The notes: generated from the letters alone by a model not told the origin. 64,000 nt of DNA from Flavobacterium geliluteum (GCF_017948595.1 NZ_JAGFBV010000001.1:186001-250000), one strand, 5' to 3'. Shown: positions 43,392 through 52,530, counted from the first letter of the stretch. Made by a program: numbers and translations.

Positions 43392-45055
43392 GGCGTATTG
43401 TTTTTTTGATCAAGTAATATAATGCCGTTCTTCATCGTTATTTTTCGTGTCGCTTTTGTTTTCCAATACGGATTTTTAGAGGAAACAATAATCGTCCATT
43501 TGTTTTTATCAGAAGTGATAAAATCAATAATTTCATTAGCAGCATTTTCATCCATCGTGTCTGTCGGATCTTCATAAAAAAGCACTTTTGGCTTATGAAT
43601 AATACTTCGTGCCAGTAGGATTTTCTGAGCATTAGAAGAAGATAATTGTTTCCCTTCCGGATAAATATGGGTTTCTAAACCTTTTGGCTGTAATTTTATA
43701 AATGAGCTTAGCTGAACGCCATCAAGGGCCCATTTTAAGTCTTCAGAACTTATTGCCGGGTTATTAAAAGTGATGTTTTCTAAAATTGTTCCTTCAAATG
43801 GGGTTTCATTATGAATGATACTTCCAATTTGCGAGCGATATTGTTTTAAACTTATTTTTCTAAAAGTATCATCGTTGATATAAAAAGCACCAGAATTCTG
43901 TTTTAATAAACCTGATAATAATCGGATGAGTGTTGTTTTTCCCGAACCATTTTCGCCTTCAATTACAATTCTTTCACCTTGTTCTATTTTAAGAGAGATA
44001 GAATCCAGCGTGTTGGTTGGAGAATCCGGAAACTTAAATTTTAAATTTTCAGTTTCTAAAGTGATGTTGTTGTAGCAAATTTCGTTTTGCAAATCGGTAT
44101 TTTCTTCTAATTCTAAATCCGTTACTTGGCCTATTTTTTCAACAGAAGTCAAAACGTCATAAAAACTCTCAAGACCAAGGATGATTTTTTCAACAGAATT
44201 AATGACCAATAAAATGATGATTTCTGCGGCTACAAACTGCCCAATATTCATCTGTTGGCTCAATACCAAATATCCTCCAATAGACAGTAAACCCGCCGTA
44301 ATGATAATCTTGAAAATGATTAGTTGTGTAAATTGCTTTTTGATAACGTTGAAATGTTTCTCTCGATAATTGATATAGTCAGTCACTATAGAATTGTTTT
44401 TTTGAAGTGCAAAATCATAGTTTAATTCATTTCTGAAACTAAAATTATTGCGGGCCATTTCTTGCAGCCAACCTGCCACTTTATATTTGAATTTAGATTC
44501 TTTCAAACTGGTTTCTAAACCAGATCTGTACGAAAATTTAAAAATAAAGTACAAAAGCAAGAACAATAAAAGTCCAAAGACAATAAAATAAGGATGGTAC
44601 AGCGACAGTAATATGATTCCGAAAGTAATTTGCAGTAAAGCAGCCGAAAAATCAATTAATAATTTTGAAGTTCCTTTTTGGATGGTCATAGTGTCAAAAA
44701 AACGATTCGTTAATTCTGGTAAATAAGTGCCATATAATTCGACTGATTTTATTTTTGGCAAACGACCAGCAAACTCAAAAGAGGAGCGCACAAATATTTT
44801 TTGCTGTAAGTTTTCTGTGATTCGTAATTGCATCAAAGAGAGAACGCCTACAAGCGCAACCCCGGCAACAACAAGTATAATTAGCACAATCCAAGAGGCA
44901 CTAACTCTTCCGGATTGTATAAAAGTAATAATTGCCTGAATTCCCAGCGGAAGCGATAAACTGATTAATCCAGCAAAAATAGCATAGAAAAAAATCTGAT
45001 AAATATCTTTTTTGTCTAGCCTGAGTAAGTTGTAAAATCTTTTTAGTGGTGTCAT
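43385..45055 (-). CDS. ABC transporter, fused membrane and ATPase domains (degenerate motifs)
   Basis: A half-transporter with five or six membrane helices (about 25-300) and a C-terminal ATPase. I set the start at 45055 (MTPLKRFYNLL), not 45091, which would run into the tetR stop. There is no C39 peptidase domain. The P-loop GENGSGKTT is normal. The signature reads LSSSNAQKILLARS instead of LSGGQ. The Walker B region reads VLFYEDPTDTMDE, with the usual Asp-Glu pair replaced by Glu-Asp. ATPase kinetics may therefore be unusual. The substrate is unknown: a toxin, peptide or drug. Confidence 0.9.
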   Translation of the reverse strand: MTPLKRFYNLLRLDKKDIYQIFFYAIFAGLISLSLPLGIQAIITFIQSGRVSASWIVLIILVVAGVALVGVLSLMQLRITENLQQKIFVRSSFEFAGRLPKIKSVELYGTYLPELTNRFFDTMTIQKGTSKLLIDFSAALLQITFGIILLSLYHPYFIVFGLLLFLLLYFIFKFSYRSGLETSLKESKFKYKVAGWLQEMARNNFSFRNELNYDFALQKNNSIVTDYINYREKHFNVIKKQFTQLIIFKIIITAGLLSIGGYLVLSQQMNIGQFVAAEIIILLVINSVEKIILGLESFYDVLTSVEKIGQVTDLELEENTDLQNEICYNNITLETENLKFKFPDSPTNTLDSISLKIEQGERIVIEGENGSGKTTLIRLLSGLLKQNSGAFYINDDTFRKISLKQYRSQIGSIIHNETPFEGTILENITFNNPAISSEDLKWALDGVQLSSFIKLQPKGLETHIYPEGKQLSSSNAQKILLARSIIHKPKVLFYEDPTDTMDENAANEIIDFITSDKNKWTIIVSSKNPYWKTKATRKITMKNGIILLDQKNNTPC

Positions 45056-45068
45056 ATTGTTTTTATAA

Positions 45069-45740
45069 TTAGCGCAAAGCGTTTTCTGCAAGGTTGAGGT
45101 AAAATTGAGTTGTTGTCACAGTTTCATTACAATCTGTAATTGTTTTTAGATGATCTGTTAGAAAATGTTGGTGCAAACTTCCTTCCACAATAGTTGAAAC
45201 TAATGATCTTGCAAACGGATATTCGGGATTTACTTCTTTTACAATCAGAACAATTCGATTGATAACTCTTTTGTATATTAAGAAAAAACCTTCTTTGTTT
45301 TCCTGATCAACTTCTTTAGTATGCAGTGTTTTTGTAAATTCTGCAATTATTATTTTATTGAGGATGGCTTCGTTAATATGATCTGCTAAAGCATCATGCG
45401 TTATTTTTTCTGTAACTATGGTAATGGCTTTTTTTAGTTTTTCTTTTTTATCTAAAATATTTGTGGTGCTAAAGACCAGTTTATATTCCATCCAGCTCCA
45501 ATACCATGAAGATAAATAGACTAGTAGCTTATGTTTGTTTTCGAAATAGCGGTAAATAGAACTTTCGTTAGATCCTATTTTTTCTCCTAATTTTTTAAAT
45601 GTGAAATTATCAAAACCAATCTCGTCAATGAGGAGAATACTTTGCTCGAGAATTTTTTTTCCCAATGCAGATGTTTCGGGATCTTTTACATAGATCTTTT
45701 CGTTGACTTGCATTTTTAAATTTGATAGTATAATTTCCAT
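45069..45740 (-). CDS. TetR-family regulator of the export operon
   Basis: A 223-residue protein with an N-terminal TetR HTH: ILEQSILLIDEIGFDNFTFKKLGEKIGSNESSIYRYFENKHKLLVYL. The helical C-terminal ligand domain has no recognisable specificity. It is the first gene of a four-gene operon (13 bases before the ABC gene) and probably represses it together with its own promoter, where a palindrome lies (45766-45778). The start may be 45740 or the ATG at 45713. Confidence 0.9.
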   Translation of the reverse strand: MEIILSNLKMQVNEKIYVKDPETSALGKKILEQSILLIDEIGFDNFTFKKLGEKIGSNESSIYRYFENKHKLLVYLSSWYWSWMEYKLVFSTTNILDKKEKLKKAITIVTEKITHDALADHINEAILNKIIIAEFTKTLHTKEVDQENKEGFFLIYKRVINRIVLIVKEVNPEYPFARSLVSTIVEGSLHQHFLTDHLKTITDCNETVTTTQFYLNLAENALR

Positions 45741-45757
45741 AAAAGTTATTTAAAATG

Positions 45758-45765
45758 CAAATATA
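45758..45765 (-). promoter_or_regulatory. -7 promoter box of the tetR-efflux operon
   Basis: The minus strand reads TATATTTG, 17 bases before the ATG at 45740. The palindrome at 45766-45778 directly adjoins it. Confidence 0.6.
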
Positions 45766-45778
45766 ATAGTATTACTAT
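45766..45778. promoter_or_regulatory. Probable TetR operator
   Basis: ATAGTATTACTAT is a perfect odd palindrome (ATAGTA-T-TACTAT) in the spacer next to the -7 box. A related half, GATAGTATAAT, lies inside the tetR start region (45724-45734). The position fits autorepression by occlusion of RNA polymerase. Confidence 0.65.
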
Positions 45779-45810
45779 CAATATAGAAATTTTAACTTTT
45801 ATTTAGGTAA

Positions 45811-45841
45811 AAAATAAGCTGCTCTTATAGTAAAAGCAGCT
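45811..45841 (-). terminator. Terminator of gpmI
   Basis: The stem AGCTGCT / AGCAGCT has an 11-base loop. On the minus strand it is followed by TTATTTTTT. Confidence 0.65.
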
Positions 45842-45871
45842 CATGTAAAGTATCTAAAAAAAAGATTTTTT

Positions 45872-47389
45872 CTATAATAATGAATGACATGTCATAGCAT
45901 TAGGTTGCGGAATCCCCATCAATTCTAAAATAGTTGGAGCGATGTCACCAAGCACACCATTCTGAATGTTTTTCAAGTGTTTATCGACCAAAATAATCGG
46001 CACCGGATTTGTTGTATGCGCTGTATTTGGGCTACCATCAGGATTAATCATGGTTTCGCAATTTCCGTGATCGGCAATTACAATAGTCGTATAATCGTTT
46101 TCAAGAGCGGCTTCTATAACCTGTTTAACGCATGCATCAACAGCTTCACAAGCCAAAATTGCGGCGCTCATGATTCCCGTATGTCCTACCATATCGCCAT
46201 TGGCAAAATTCAGACATACAAAATCTACTTCTCCTTTATTGAGTTCCGGAACAAGGGCAGCTGTAAGTTCAAACGCACTCATTTCGGGTTGTAAATCGTA
46301 TGTTGCCACTTTTGGAGAATTTCTTAAAATACGGGATTCACCTTCAAAAGGAGTTTCTCGACCACCAGAAAAGAAAAATGTCACGTGCGGATATTTCTCT
46401 GTTTCGGCAATGCGTATTTGTTTTTTGCCTGCTTTTTCTAAAACTTCGCCCAAAGTTTCAGTAATATTATCTTTGTTGTAAACTACTTTTACGTTTTGGT
46501 ACGTTTCGTCGTAGTTGGTTAGCGTTACATAATACAAGTTGAGCTTGTGCATGTTTTGCTCGTGAAAATCCTGTTGCGAAAGTGCTTCAGTAAGTTCACG
46601 GCCTCTGTCTGTTCTGAAATTAAAAAAGATCACAACATCGCCTTCTACAATCGTAGCCAGCGGGATTTCATTTTCATCGACCATTATGATCGGTTCAATA
46701 AACTCATCCGTTACCTGATTGGCATAACTTTCAAGGACACTTGCAACCGCATTTTTTGATGGAGTTCCGATCGCATTTACGATCAAATCATACGCCAATT
46801 TTACGCGCTCCCAACGTTTGTCGCGATCCATGGCATAATAACGACCAATGATCGAAGCAATTTTTACAGGAGTATCTTTGATATAATCTTCTAAATCATG
46901 AATGTACTTGGCGCCAGATTTAGGATCAACATCACGACCGTCTGTAAAAGCGTGAACAAAAACATTTTGTAAACCATATTCTTGCGAAGCGTCAATTAAT
47001 CCGCGTAGATGAGACGTATGTGAGTGAACGCCTCCATCTGAAACTAATCCCACAAAATGTACCTTTTTATGGTTGTCTTTGGCATAAGTAAAAGCATCAA
47101 TAAGCACTTGTTCTTTTGCGAGCGTTTTATGGGCTACCGCAAGATTTATTTTGGCCAAATCCTGGTACACAATTCTCCCGGCACCAAGATTCATGTGACC
47201 TACCTCGCTATTACCCATCTGTCCTTCCGGCAAACCAACGTTTAATCCGTCGGTGCGAAGTTGAGCGCTTGGGTAATTTTTGTACAGGCTGTTTATAAAA
47301 GGAACATTTGCATTGTCTATTGCAGATACTTTAGGGTCAGGAGATTTTCCCCAACCATCCAAAATCATAAGGATTACTTTCTTGTTCAT
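45872..47389 (-). CDS. gpmI: 2,3-bisphosphoglycerate-independent phosphoglycerate mutase
   Basis: A 505-residue glycolytic enzyme of the alkaline phosphatase superfamily with two Mn ions. It has MILDGWG with the first Asp, GNSEVGHMNLGAGR with the phospho-Ser, GRDVDPKSG, IIGRYYAMDRDKRWER, NFRTDRGRELT and the late IADHGNCE and TAHTTNPVP. Complete and of normal length. Monocistronic. Confidence 0.97.
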   Translation of the reverse strand: MNKKVILMILDGWGKSPDPKVSAIDNANVPFINSLYKNYPSAQLRTDGLNVGLPEGQMGNSEVGHMNLGAGRIVYQDLAKINLAVAHKTLAKEQVLIDAFTYAKDNHKKVHFVGLVSDGGVHSHTSHLRGLIDASQEYGLQNVFVHAFTDGRDVDPKSGAKYIHDLEDYIKDTPVKIASIIGRYYAMDRDKRWERVKLAYDLIVNAIGTPSKNAVASVLESYANQVTDEFIEPIIMVDENEIPLATIVEGDVVIFFNFRTDRGRELTEALSQQDFHEQNMHKLNLYYVTLTNYDETYQNVKVVYNKDNITETLGEVLEKAGKKQIRIAETEKYPHVTFFFSGGRETPFEGESRILRNSPKVATYDLQPEMSAFELTAALVPELNKGEVDFVCLNFANGDMVGHTGIMSAAILACEAVDACVKQVIEAALENDYTTIVIADHGNCETMINPDGSPNTAHTTNPVPIILVDKHLKNIQNGVLGDIAPTILELMGIPQPNAMTCHSLL

Positions 47390-47405
47390 TAGTTTTTAGT
47401 TTTTA

Positions 47406-47413
47406 CAAAGATA
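47406..47413 (-). promoter_or_regulatory. -7 promoter box of gpmI
   Basis: The minus strand reads TATCTTTG, 16 bases before the ATG. Confidence 0.5.
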
Positions 47414-47942
47414 AGCCATTTATAAAACGTGAAGGAAAGCATTTTGACAATTATGTTTTATGAAATTTAGCCCTATAAAAAATATTAATTTAATTGTAGA
47501 AGTGTTTATTTTTTAAAATTTATTCATACATAACACTGTTTGTAATCCTGTTTTTGAAGGTATTCGTATCGTGAAATATTTTAGACAAATCAAAAAAAAG
47601 TATTTTAAAGATTCTATTGGCTAATGATTTGATATTGATTTTCTCTTGTTATCACGAAAAAAACGAATAAAGTAAAGCCTTAAGAACAAATTTTTTTGAG
47701 ACCATTGTTTTACTCATCACGAGAGCTGAAAAAGGAAGAATTTTATCTGAAAGCAATTGGTACACTTTTTAAAGTTGATTTATAAAGTTGATTTTTGTAT
47801 TAATTAATTGTAAATCAAATTGTTGGAAGGTTTAGCTTGTTAAAATTACCCCAAAGGCAATTATTAAAAGCATAAAATTAGCTCATTATATTACTGAATT
47901 GTTAAAAATTCATAAAAAAGGGCACTTTTTGTGTCATTAATT

Positions 47943-47971
47943 TTGCTGGCTATATTTTTTTTATACTTTTG
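47943..47971 (+). promoter_or_regulatory. Promoter of the secreted L,D-transpeptidase-like gene
   Basis: TTG at 47943-47945, an 18-base spacer and TACTTTTG at 47964-47971, 36 bases before the ATG. Confidence 0.6.
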
Positions 47972-48007
47972 CCAAACCCCAACCTAAGATTAACCTAAAG
48001 AAATTCA

Positions 48008-48730
48008 ATGATTTATAAGATTTATCCCGCGCTATTATTTTTGTTTTTGTCGTTTGGCACAGATTCTAAAAATACTTCTGAGACTAAAAAATTAGAAACT
48101 AAGACGTTCGCAAAAGTTGATAATTTGACAATTGATGCTAAGATCGAAAGTGTTTATCACATGATAGATTCTAATCATTTTGTACTTCCTGAAATGAAAT
48201 CTTTTTCGGAAGCCTTAAAAGGTTTTTATTTATTGAAAGAAAAAGGTCTTATCCAAAAAGATATTCTCACTTTGGTAGATTTTAGCCTTTCCTCAAATAC
48301 AAAACGCCTTTGGGTGATCGATTTAGTAGCAAACAAAATTCTTTTTCACTCGCTTGTAGCACATGGCAAAAATACCGGAGACGAAATTGCTTCTTTTTTT
48401 TCGAACCAAAATTCATCCAACAAAAGTAGTTTAGGTTTTTATGCAACAGGAGAAGTTTACCAAGGGAAACACGGGCTTTCGCTTCGTTTGGATGGATTAG
48501 AAAAAGGTGTAAATGATAATGCCCGCGAAAGAGCTATCGTTATTCATGGCGCTGATTATGTCTCTGAATCTTTTATAAGAGGTAACAAACGTTTAGGAAG
48601 AAGTCAGGGTTGCCCGGCTCTTCCTGTAGAATTAACGAATGCAATTATCGAGGTAATAAAAAACAAATCTTGTTTGTTTATTTACCATCCGTCAAGAAGT
48701 TTTGTTTCAGAAGAGAAATTAATTTCGTAG
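48008..48730 (+). CDS. Murein L,D-transpeptidase catalytic-domain protein (YkuD-like 2)
   Basis: A 240-residue protein. A signal-like hydrophobic N-terminus (IYPALLFLFLSFG) is followed by the catalytic domain about 65-230. LWVIDLVANKILFHSLVAHGKNTG, AIVIHGADYVSESFIRGNKRLGRSQGCPALP contains the His and the nucleophile Cys. It should act on peptidoglycan peptide stems in the periplasm, as a cross-linker or carboxypeptidase. Its 3' end overlaps the convergent second L,D-transpeptidase gene by 12 bases. Confidence 0.88.
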   Translation: MIYKIYPALLFLFLSFGTDSKNTSETKKLETKTFAKVDNLTIDAKIESVYHMIDSNHFVLPEMKSFSEALKGFYLLKEKGLIQKDILTLVDFSLSSNTKRLWVIDLVANKILFHSLVAHGKNTGDEIASFFSNQNSSNKSSLGFYATGEVYQGKHGLSLRLDGLEKGVNDNARERAIVIHGADYVSESFIRGNKRLGRSQGCPALPVELTNAIIEVIKNKSCLFIYHPSRSFVSEEKLIS

Positions 48731-50293
48731 TTTGCTGTACAAATCGGCGTCAAGATTGTAAATATCATTTCTAAAAATCAATTTATTTTTCTCGCTCCAA
48801 GCGGTCCAGTACCATTGGTATAATTTGTATTTTTTAGCAATTTTTATATTTGTCGTTTTTTTGGTAGTTATAATCGAATCTATTTTTCGTTTTGGCCAAT
48901 TGTTTAAGCTGTCATTTAGGATGTGTTGCGCCAATTCCAACGGATTTTCTACCCGTACACAACCAGAACTCAAAGAGCGATTATGTCTGCCAAAATAGTC
49001 ACGATGATTGGTGTCGTGCAGATAAACGCTATAATTATTAGGAAATAATATTTTCATTAATCCCAAAGAATTATTGTAGCCGGGACTTTGTACGTAGCGA
49101 TAACTATGTGGCTTTTTAGGATTCCATTCAAAAGGATCTACAATGTCTCCGGCGCTATTGTAAATGGTAATATTTTTACGTGATAAGTAGTTTCTGTTGC
49201 GCAGCATTGCAGGCACAACATCTTCTCTTAAAATAGTAGGAGGAACAGTCCAGGTGGGATTAAAAACGACAGTCTTTAGCCTTGATGTTAAAATCGGAGT
49301 TCTTCTTTTATAGGTGCCAACAACAACATTTCGTACTACAGTTGTATCATTATTCTCGACAACATTTAAACTGTAGTTCGGAATATTGATAATAAAATAG
49401 TTTTTCGAAAAATCATTGGCATACCATCTCCAGCGTTCCAAATTGGCTATAATTTGTTGTTTTCTTTGTTTTTTAGTAAAATTCAAAGCATTCAAAGTTC
49501 CTGCGCCAATCACACCATCAGCAGCAAGACCATGTCTTTTCTGAAATCTTTTTATAGATTCGAATGTTTTAGTGTCGTAGATTTTAGTCAGGCTATCTTT
49601 TCGTCCTGTGAGATCTTTCCAGTAAAAAAGCCTTTTTTTGATGTTTATTAATGCTGGATTAGTATCGTTTAACGTTATTTTTTCTGCCGATTCAATTTTT
49701 TTGATGTTATCGTCAGGAAATTGATCTATTAACTGTAAAGACTTTAATAATTGTTTGTAAGTAAGTGTTTTAGGTTGAATTTTTTCTACAAGACTGTCCA
49801 GATGATTTTGGTTGAAATCTTTTATCAGAACAGTATTCACATCAAAAGATTTTTCTTCCAATGCCCAATCTCTGTAAAGTAATTTAGGGTTTAATTTTCC
49901 TTTGTATAAATGAGTCAGGTATTTTTCAAAATTATAGGTTAGCATAACGTCGTAATGAGCTAATTGTTTGTCATTAAGACCGCTGATGTTTTTTTCGTAC
50001 TGAATAAGTTTCGGTACATGATAATCATCAGGATTTAATCCTAATTTTTCAGATTTTTTTAACTGATTTAAAACAAATTTTCTTTTTTTAAGATTTCCCC
50101 AAACCGTTTTATTCTCAGAAGAAAGATAAAAAAGTTTTACGTTTTCGTTTTTAAAAGAGTTAATTACAGCAGTATCAATAAGGACTTTTCTTTCATCACT
50201 TAAAATAATAGAAGGTGCTTTTTTTGTAACAGGTTCTTCCTTTTTACAACTGGTAATGGCTAAAAGTAATAAGCAAAAGTAAAGTTTATTCAT
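48719..50293 (-). CDS. L,D-transpeptidase with peptidoglycan-binding domain (lipoprotein)
   Basis: A 524-residue protein with a type II signal (LLLLAITSCKKEEP, Cys16). The N-terminal LDT-associated scaffold domain spans about 50-230. A PG_binding_1 domain follows (YDTKTFESIKRFQKRHGLAADGVIGAGTLNALN), then the YkuD domain with NYSVYLHDTNHRDYFGRHNRSLSSGCVRVENPLELA, holding the catalytic His and Cys. It resembles E. coli YcbB (LdtD). It forms 3-3 cross-links in the cell wall. It follows the GNAT gene with an 8-base overlap. Confidence 0.93.
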   Translation of the reverse strand: MNKLYFCLLLLAITSCKKEEPVTKKAPSIILSDERKVLIDTAVINSFKNENVKLFYLSSENKTVWGNLKKRKFVLNQLKKSEKLGLNPDDYHVPKLIQYEKNISGLNDKQLAHYDVMLTYNFEKYLTHLYKGKLNPKLLYRDWALEEKSFDVNTVLIKDFNQNHLDSLVEKIQPKTLTYKQLLKSLQLIDQFPDDNIKKIESAEKITLNDTNPALINIKKRLFYWKDLTGRKDSLTKIYDTKTFESIKRFQKRHGLAADGVIGAGTLNALNFTKKQRKQQIIANLERWRWYANDFSKNYFIINIPNYSLNVVENNDTTVVRNVVVGTYKRRTPILTSRLKTVVFNPTWTVPPTILREDVVPAMLRNRNYLSRKNITIYNSAGDIVDPFEWNPKKPHSYRYVQSPGYNNSLGLMKILFPNNYSVYLHDTNHRDYFGRHNRSLSSGCVRVENPLELAQHILNDSLNNWPKRKIDSIITTKKTTNIKIAKKYKLYQWYWTAWSEKNKLIFRNDIYNLDADLYSKLRN

Positions 50294-50732
50294 ATTTTAA
50301 TTCTTTATACATTAAATAGTGTTCCCCGACTTCTTTGATATCAAAAGGTTTGCCAACTACCTGATAGCCTAATTTTTCGTAAAATTTTACTGCTGCTGTT
50401 CGAGCGTTAAACCATATTGTATTTACTTGATTTTCAATGCAATATTTTTCTGCATGCTTCACCAAAGCTTCGCCAATTCCTCTTTTTTGATGCGTTTCTA
50501 AAACTGCCATTCCTCGAATCTGAGCTTGTTTTTGAGCTGCAAATATAGCATTGCTAGTTGAAAATAACGAAATAATTCCTGTAAGATTTTCTTCAGAAAA
50601 CAAACCAAAATGATGCGTAGTGTTTAAATCGTCACCATCAAAGTGACAACTTTCTATCGGTTTTCCTTTTCTTAAAACAGAATGACGTACAATATGTGTT
50701 TCTTTCGGGGTAATTTCTTTAATATTATTCAT
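50286..50732 (-). CDS. GNAT-family N-acetyltransferase
   Basis: A 148-residue single GNAT domain. Acetyl-CoA motif A reads AQIRGMAVLETHQKRGIGEALVKHAEKY, followed by WFNARTAAVKFYEKLGYQVVGKPF. The substrate is unknown. It is the upstream member of a two-gene unit with the lipoprotein L,D-transpeptidase. Confidence 0.88.
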   Translation of the reverse strand: MNNIKEITPKETHIVRHSVLRKGKPIESCHFDGDDLNTTHHFGLFSEENLTGIISLFSTSNAIFAAQKQAQIRGMAVLETHQKRGIGEALVKHAEKYCIENQVNTIWFNARTAAVKFYEKLGYQVVGKPFDIKEVGEHYLMYKELKYE

Positions 50733-50823
50733 AATTGACGAGAAAAAAATAAGCGATAACTTTTTAGTTTTAAATAGATTATAAAAAATAGCGCAGTTTA
50801 TTTGAATTTTTTACCTGAAAAGC

Positions 50824-50855
50824 TTGTTTTAAACTTAACTTATTTTTTATATTTG
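50824..50855 (+). promoter_or_regulatory. Promoter of the first tRNA-Gly(UCC)
   Basis: TTG at 50824-50826, a 21-base spacer and TATATTTG at 50848-50855, 10 bases before the mature tRNA 5' end. Confidence 0.65.
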
Positions 50856-50865
50856 CACCAGTAAT

Positions 50866-50938
<73 letters not shown>

Positions 50939-50940
50939 CT

Positions 50941-50973
50941 AAAAACCGGAACTTAAATGTTTCGGTTTTTTTA
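50941..50973 (+). terminator. Terminator of tRNA-Gly copy 1
   Basis: AAAAACCGGAAC / GTTTCGGTTTTT (one G-U pair) ends in a T-run. Confidence 0.8.
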
Positions 50974-51033
50974 TAAAATTTGAAATTTTGCTAGATTTTT
51001 AATTAATTTATTTTTTTAATTGATTTTATTATT

Positions 51034-51041
51034 TATCTTTG
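51034..51041 (+). promoter_or_regulatory. -7 promoter box of the second tRNA-Gly(UCC)
   Basis: TATCTTTG, 12 bases before the mature 5' end. Together with the intervening terminator it shows that the second tRNA is transcribed independently. Confidence 0.6.
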
Positions 51042-51053
51042 CACCCTGTTAAT

Positions 51054-51126
<73 letters not shown>

Positions 51127-51130
51127 CTTC

Positions 51131-51164
51131 AAAAAGCCTTAAACTTTAGTTTAAGGCTTTTTTG
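51131..51164. terminator. Bidirectional terminator of tRNA-Gly copy 2 and pepE
   Basis: AAAAGCCTTAAACT / AGTTTAAGGCTTTT with a 2-base loop core and T-runs both ways, between convergent genes. Confidence 0.85.
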
Positions 51165-51188
51165 TTTTTATAACTTTTAGAGTTTGTT

Positions 51189-51896
51189 TTAGTTTAAAGC
51201 GCTTAAATCACTTTCGGTTTCTAATTCTTCGGGAGTTTTGTTTTGCAAAAATAAACGTGCTTTTAAGTCGCCTTTCAACGTGATTTTTTCTCCTTTTACT
51301 TCCAGCCAGCTTCCTTCTCTAAGGCCCAAAACCGGAATAGCATTAAACGCATGAAATTCTTTTATTCTGGTTTCGCGAGTTTCACCCATGTGTGTAGACT
51401 GATTTTCCGGATCCAAATAATGCGGATTCAAATTGAAAGAAATTAAACCCAGCGTTTGAAAACTTGGCGGGTAAATGATTGGCATGTCGTTGGTAGTTTG
51501 CATAGAGAGTCCGCAGATGTTGCTGCCTGCACTGGTTCCTAAGTATGGTGTTCCCTTTTTTACGGTTTCAGATAAAATTTGCATAAGGTCGTTTTTATAC
51601 AACTGAGTGACCAGTAAAAAGGTATTTCCGCCTCCGGTAAAAATTCCTTCAGCGTTTTTTATGGCAGATTGAGGATTTTCAAATTCATGGATTCCTTTTA
51701 CCTCGATATTAATTTTCGCAAAAGCGGCTGTCACTTTTTGTGTATATTCTTCGTGAGAAATTCCGCTTGGACGGGCATAAGGAATAAAAAGAATGGTTTT
51801 GCAATCTTTAAAATGTTGTTGTAAAGTAGGTAAAAGATAGTCTAAATAACTTCCTCCATGTAGCGTAGATGTACTAGCAATGATAATACTTTTCAT
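51189..51896 (-). CDS. pepE: Dipeptidase E (peptidase S51)
   Basis: A 235-residue cytosolic serine peptidase that cleaves Asp-X dipeptides. It has the GGGNTFLL segment, the nucleophile Ser in GTSAGSNICG, and a late FNLNPHYLDP with the catalytic His. Length matches PepE (about 230). Monocistronic. Confidence 0.92.
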   Translation of the reverse strand: MKSIIIASTSTLHGGSYLDYLLPTLQQHFKDCKTILFIPYARPSGISHEEYTQKVTAAFAKINIEVKGIHEFENPQSAIKNAEGIFTGGGNTFLLVTQLYKNDLMQILSETVKKGTPYLGTSAGSNICGLSMQTTNDMPIIYPPSFQTLGLISFNLNPHYLDPENQSTHMGETRETRIKEFHAFNAIPVLGLREGSWLEVKGEKITLKGDLKARLFLQNKTPEELETESDLSALN

Positions 51897-51932
51897 GTTC
51901 TGGTATAAATTGGTTTAAGTAAAATACGAAAA

Positions 51933-51940
51933 CAAAGATA
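51933..51940 (-). promoter_or_regulatory. -7 promoter box of pepE
   Basis: The minus strand reads TATCTTTG, 36 bases before the ATG. Confidence 0.45.
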
Positions 51941-51976
51941 CTAAAACATGAATCGTGAATTTTGATTAGAGGGAAT

Positions 51977-52006
51977 AAAAAAAGCTGTATCGAATGGATA
52001 CAGCCT
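51977..52006 (-). terminator. Terminator of the beta-barrel gene
   Basis: GCTGTATC / GATACAGC with a 5-base loop, followed by TTTTTTTATT on the minus strand. Confidence 0.85.
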
Positions 52007-52029
52007 TTAGAGTTTTAATTTTAGAAATT

Positions 52030-52530
52030 TTAGAATTTTAAATTATAAGTCGCTCCAATACCTACATTCTGAATATTTACATCATTTTCTGCAAATGTGT
52101 TTTGAAAAAAACCATAAATATTCCATTTAGAGTTATGGTAACCAATCTGAGGATTTACATACAATCCACCAGCGTTGTCTTGTGCATTTGTCAGAAATCC
52201 GTAGCCTAAATCTGCGCCAATAAATACCCCTTCAGTCTGAAAGTAATAACGGGCAAAAGCTGCTACTGGAATTAAGCCAAAATCGTCGCCACCGTTTTTT
52301 CCAAAAAAATGAGTGTAACCGGTAGCACCTCCAATTCCAAAATGCGGTGTTACCAAATATTGACCTCTTAAATCTGCTCCAACTGCCACCGATGAGAAAT
52401 CATGTAAATCACCAACAGGCATCCCAACGTTTAATCCAGCTTTTAACCATGAATTAGTAGAATTAATTTCTTCCTGTGCAAAAATCATACTGGAAGCTAA
52501 AATGCTAAATAATAAAATTGTCTTTTTCAT
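52030..52530 (-). CDS. Outer-membrane beta-barrel protein (porin/OmpW-like family)
   Basis: A 166-residue protein with a Sec signal (MKKTILLFSILASSMIFA) and a small barrel of alternating strands: AGLNVGMPVGDL, VAVGADLRGQYL, VPVAAFARYYF and FIGADLGYGFL. It ends in GIGATYNLKF, a C-terminal aromatic residue typical of BAM substrates. It matches the generic OMP_b-brl class; the function is unknown. Confidence 0.85.
   Translation of the reverse strand: MKKTILLFSILASSMIFAQEEINSTNSWLKAGLNVGMPVGDLHDFSSVAVGADLRGQYLVTPHFGIGGATGYTHFFGKNGGDDFGLIPVAAFARYYFQTEGVFIGADLGYGFLTNAQDNAGGLYVNPQIGYHNSKWNIYGFFQNTFAENDVNIQNVGIGATYNLKF

Larger units (their letters stand above)
47390..48007. other. 618-bp intergenic space
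   Basis: It holds the gpmI promoter box at one end and the L,D-transpeptidase promoter at the other. The AAAGTTGATTT direct repeat near 47770-47790 is short. I find no convincing ORF, RNA gene or strong hairpin in the middle. Confidence 0.5.

Noticed and set aside
47640..47760. Possible gene remnant in the gpmI-LDT gap (short frames near 47700)
   Set aside because: Frames are under 30 codons and no family similarity is recognisable.
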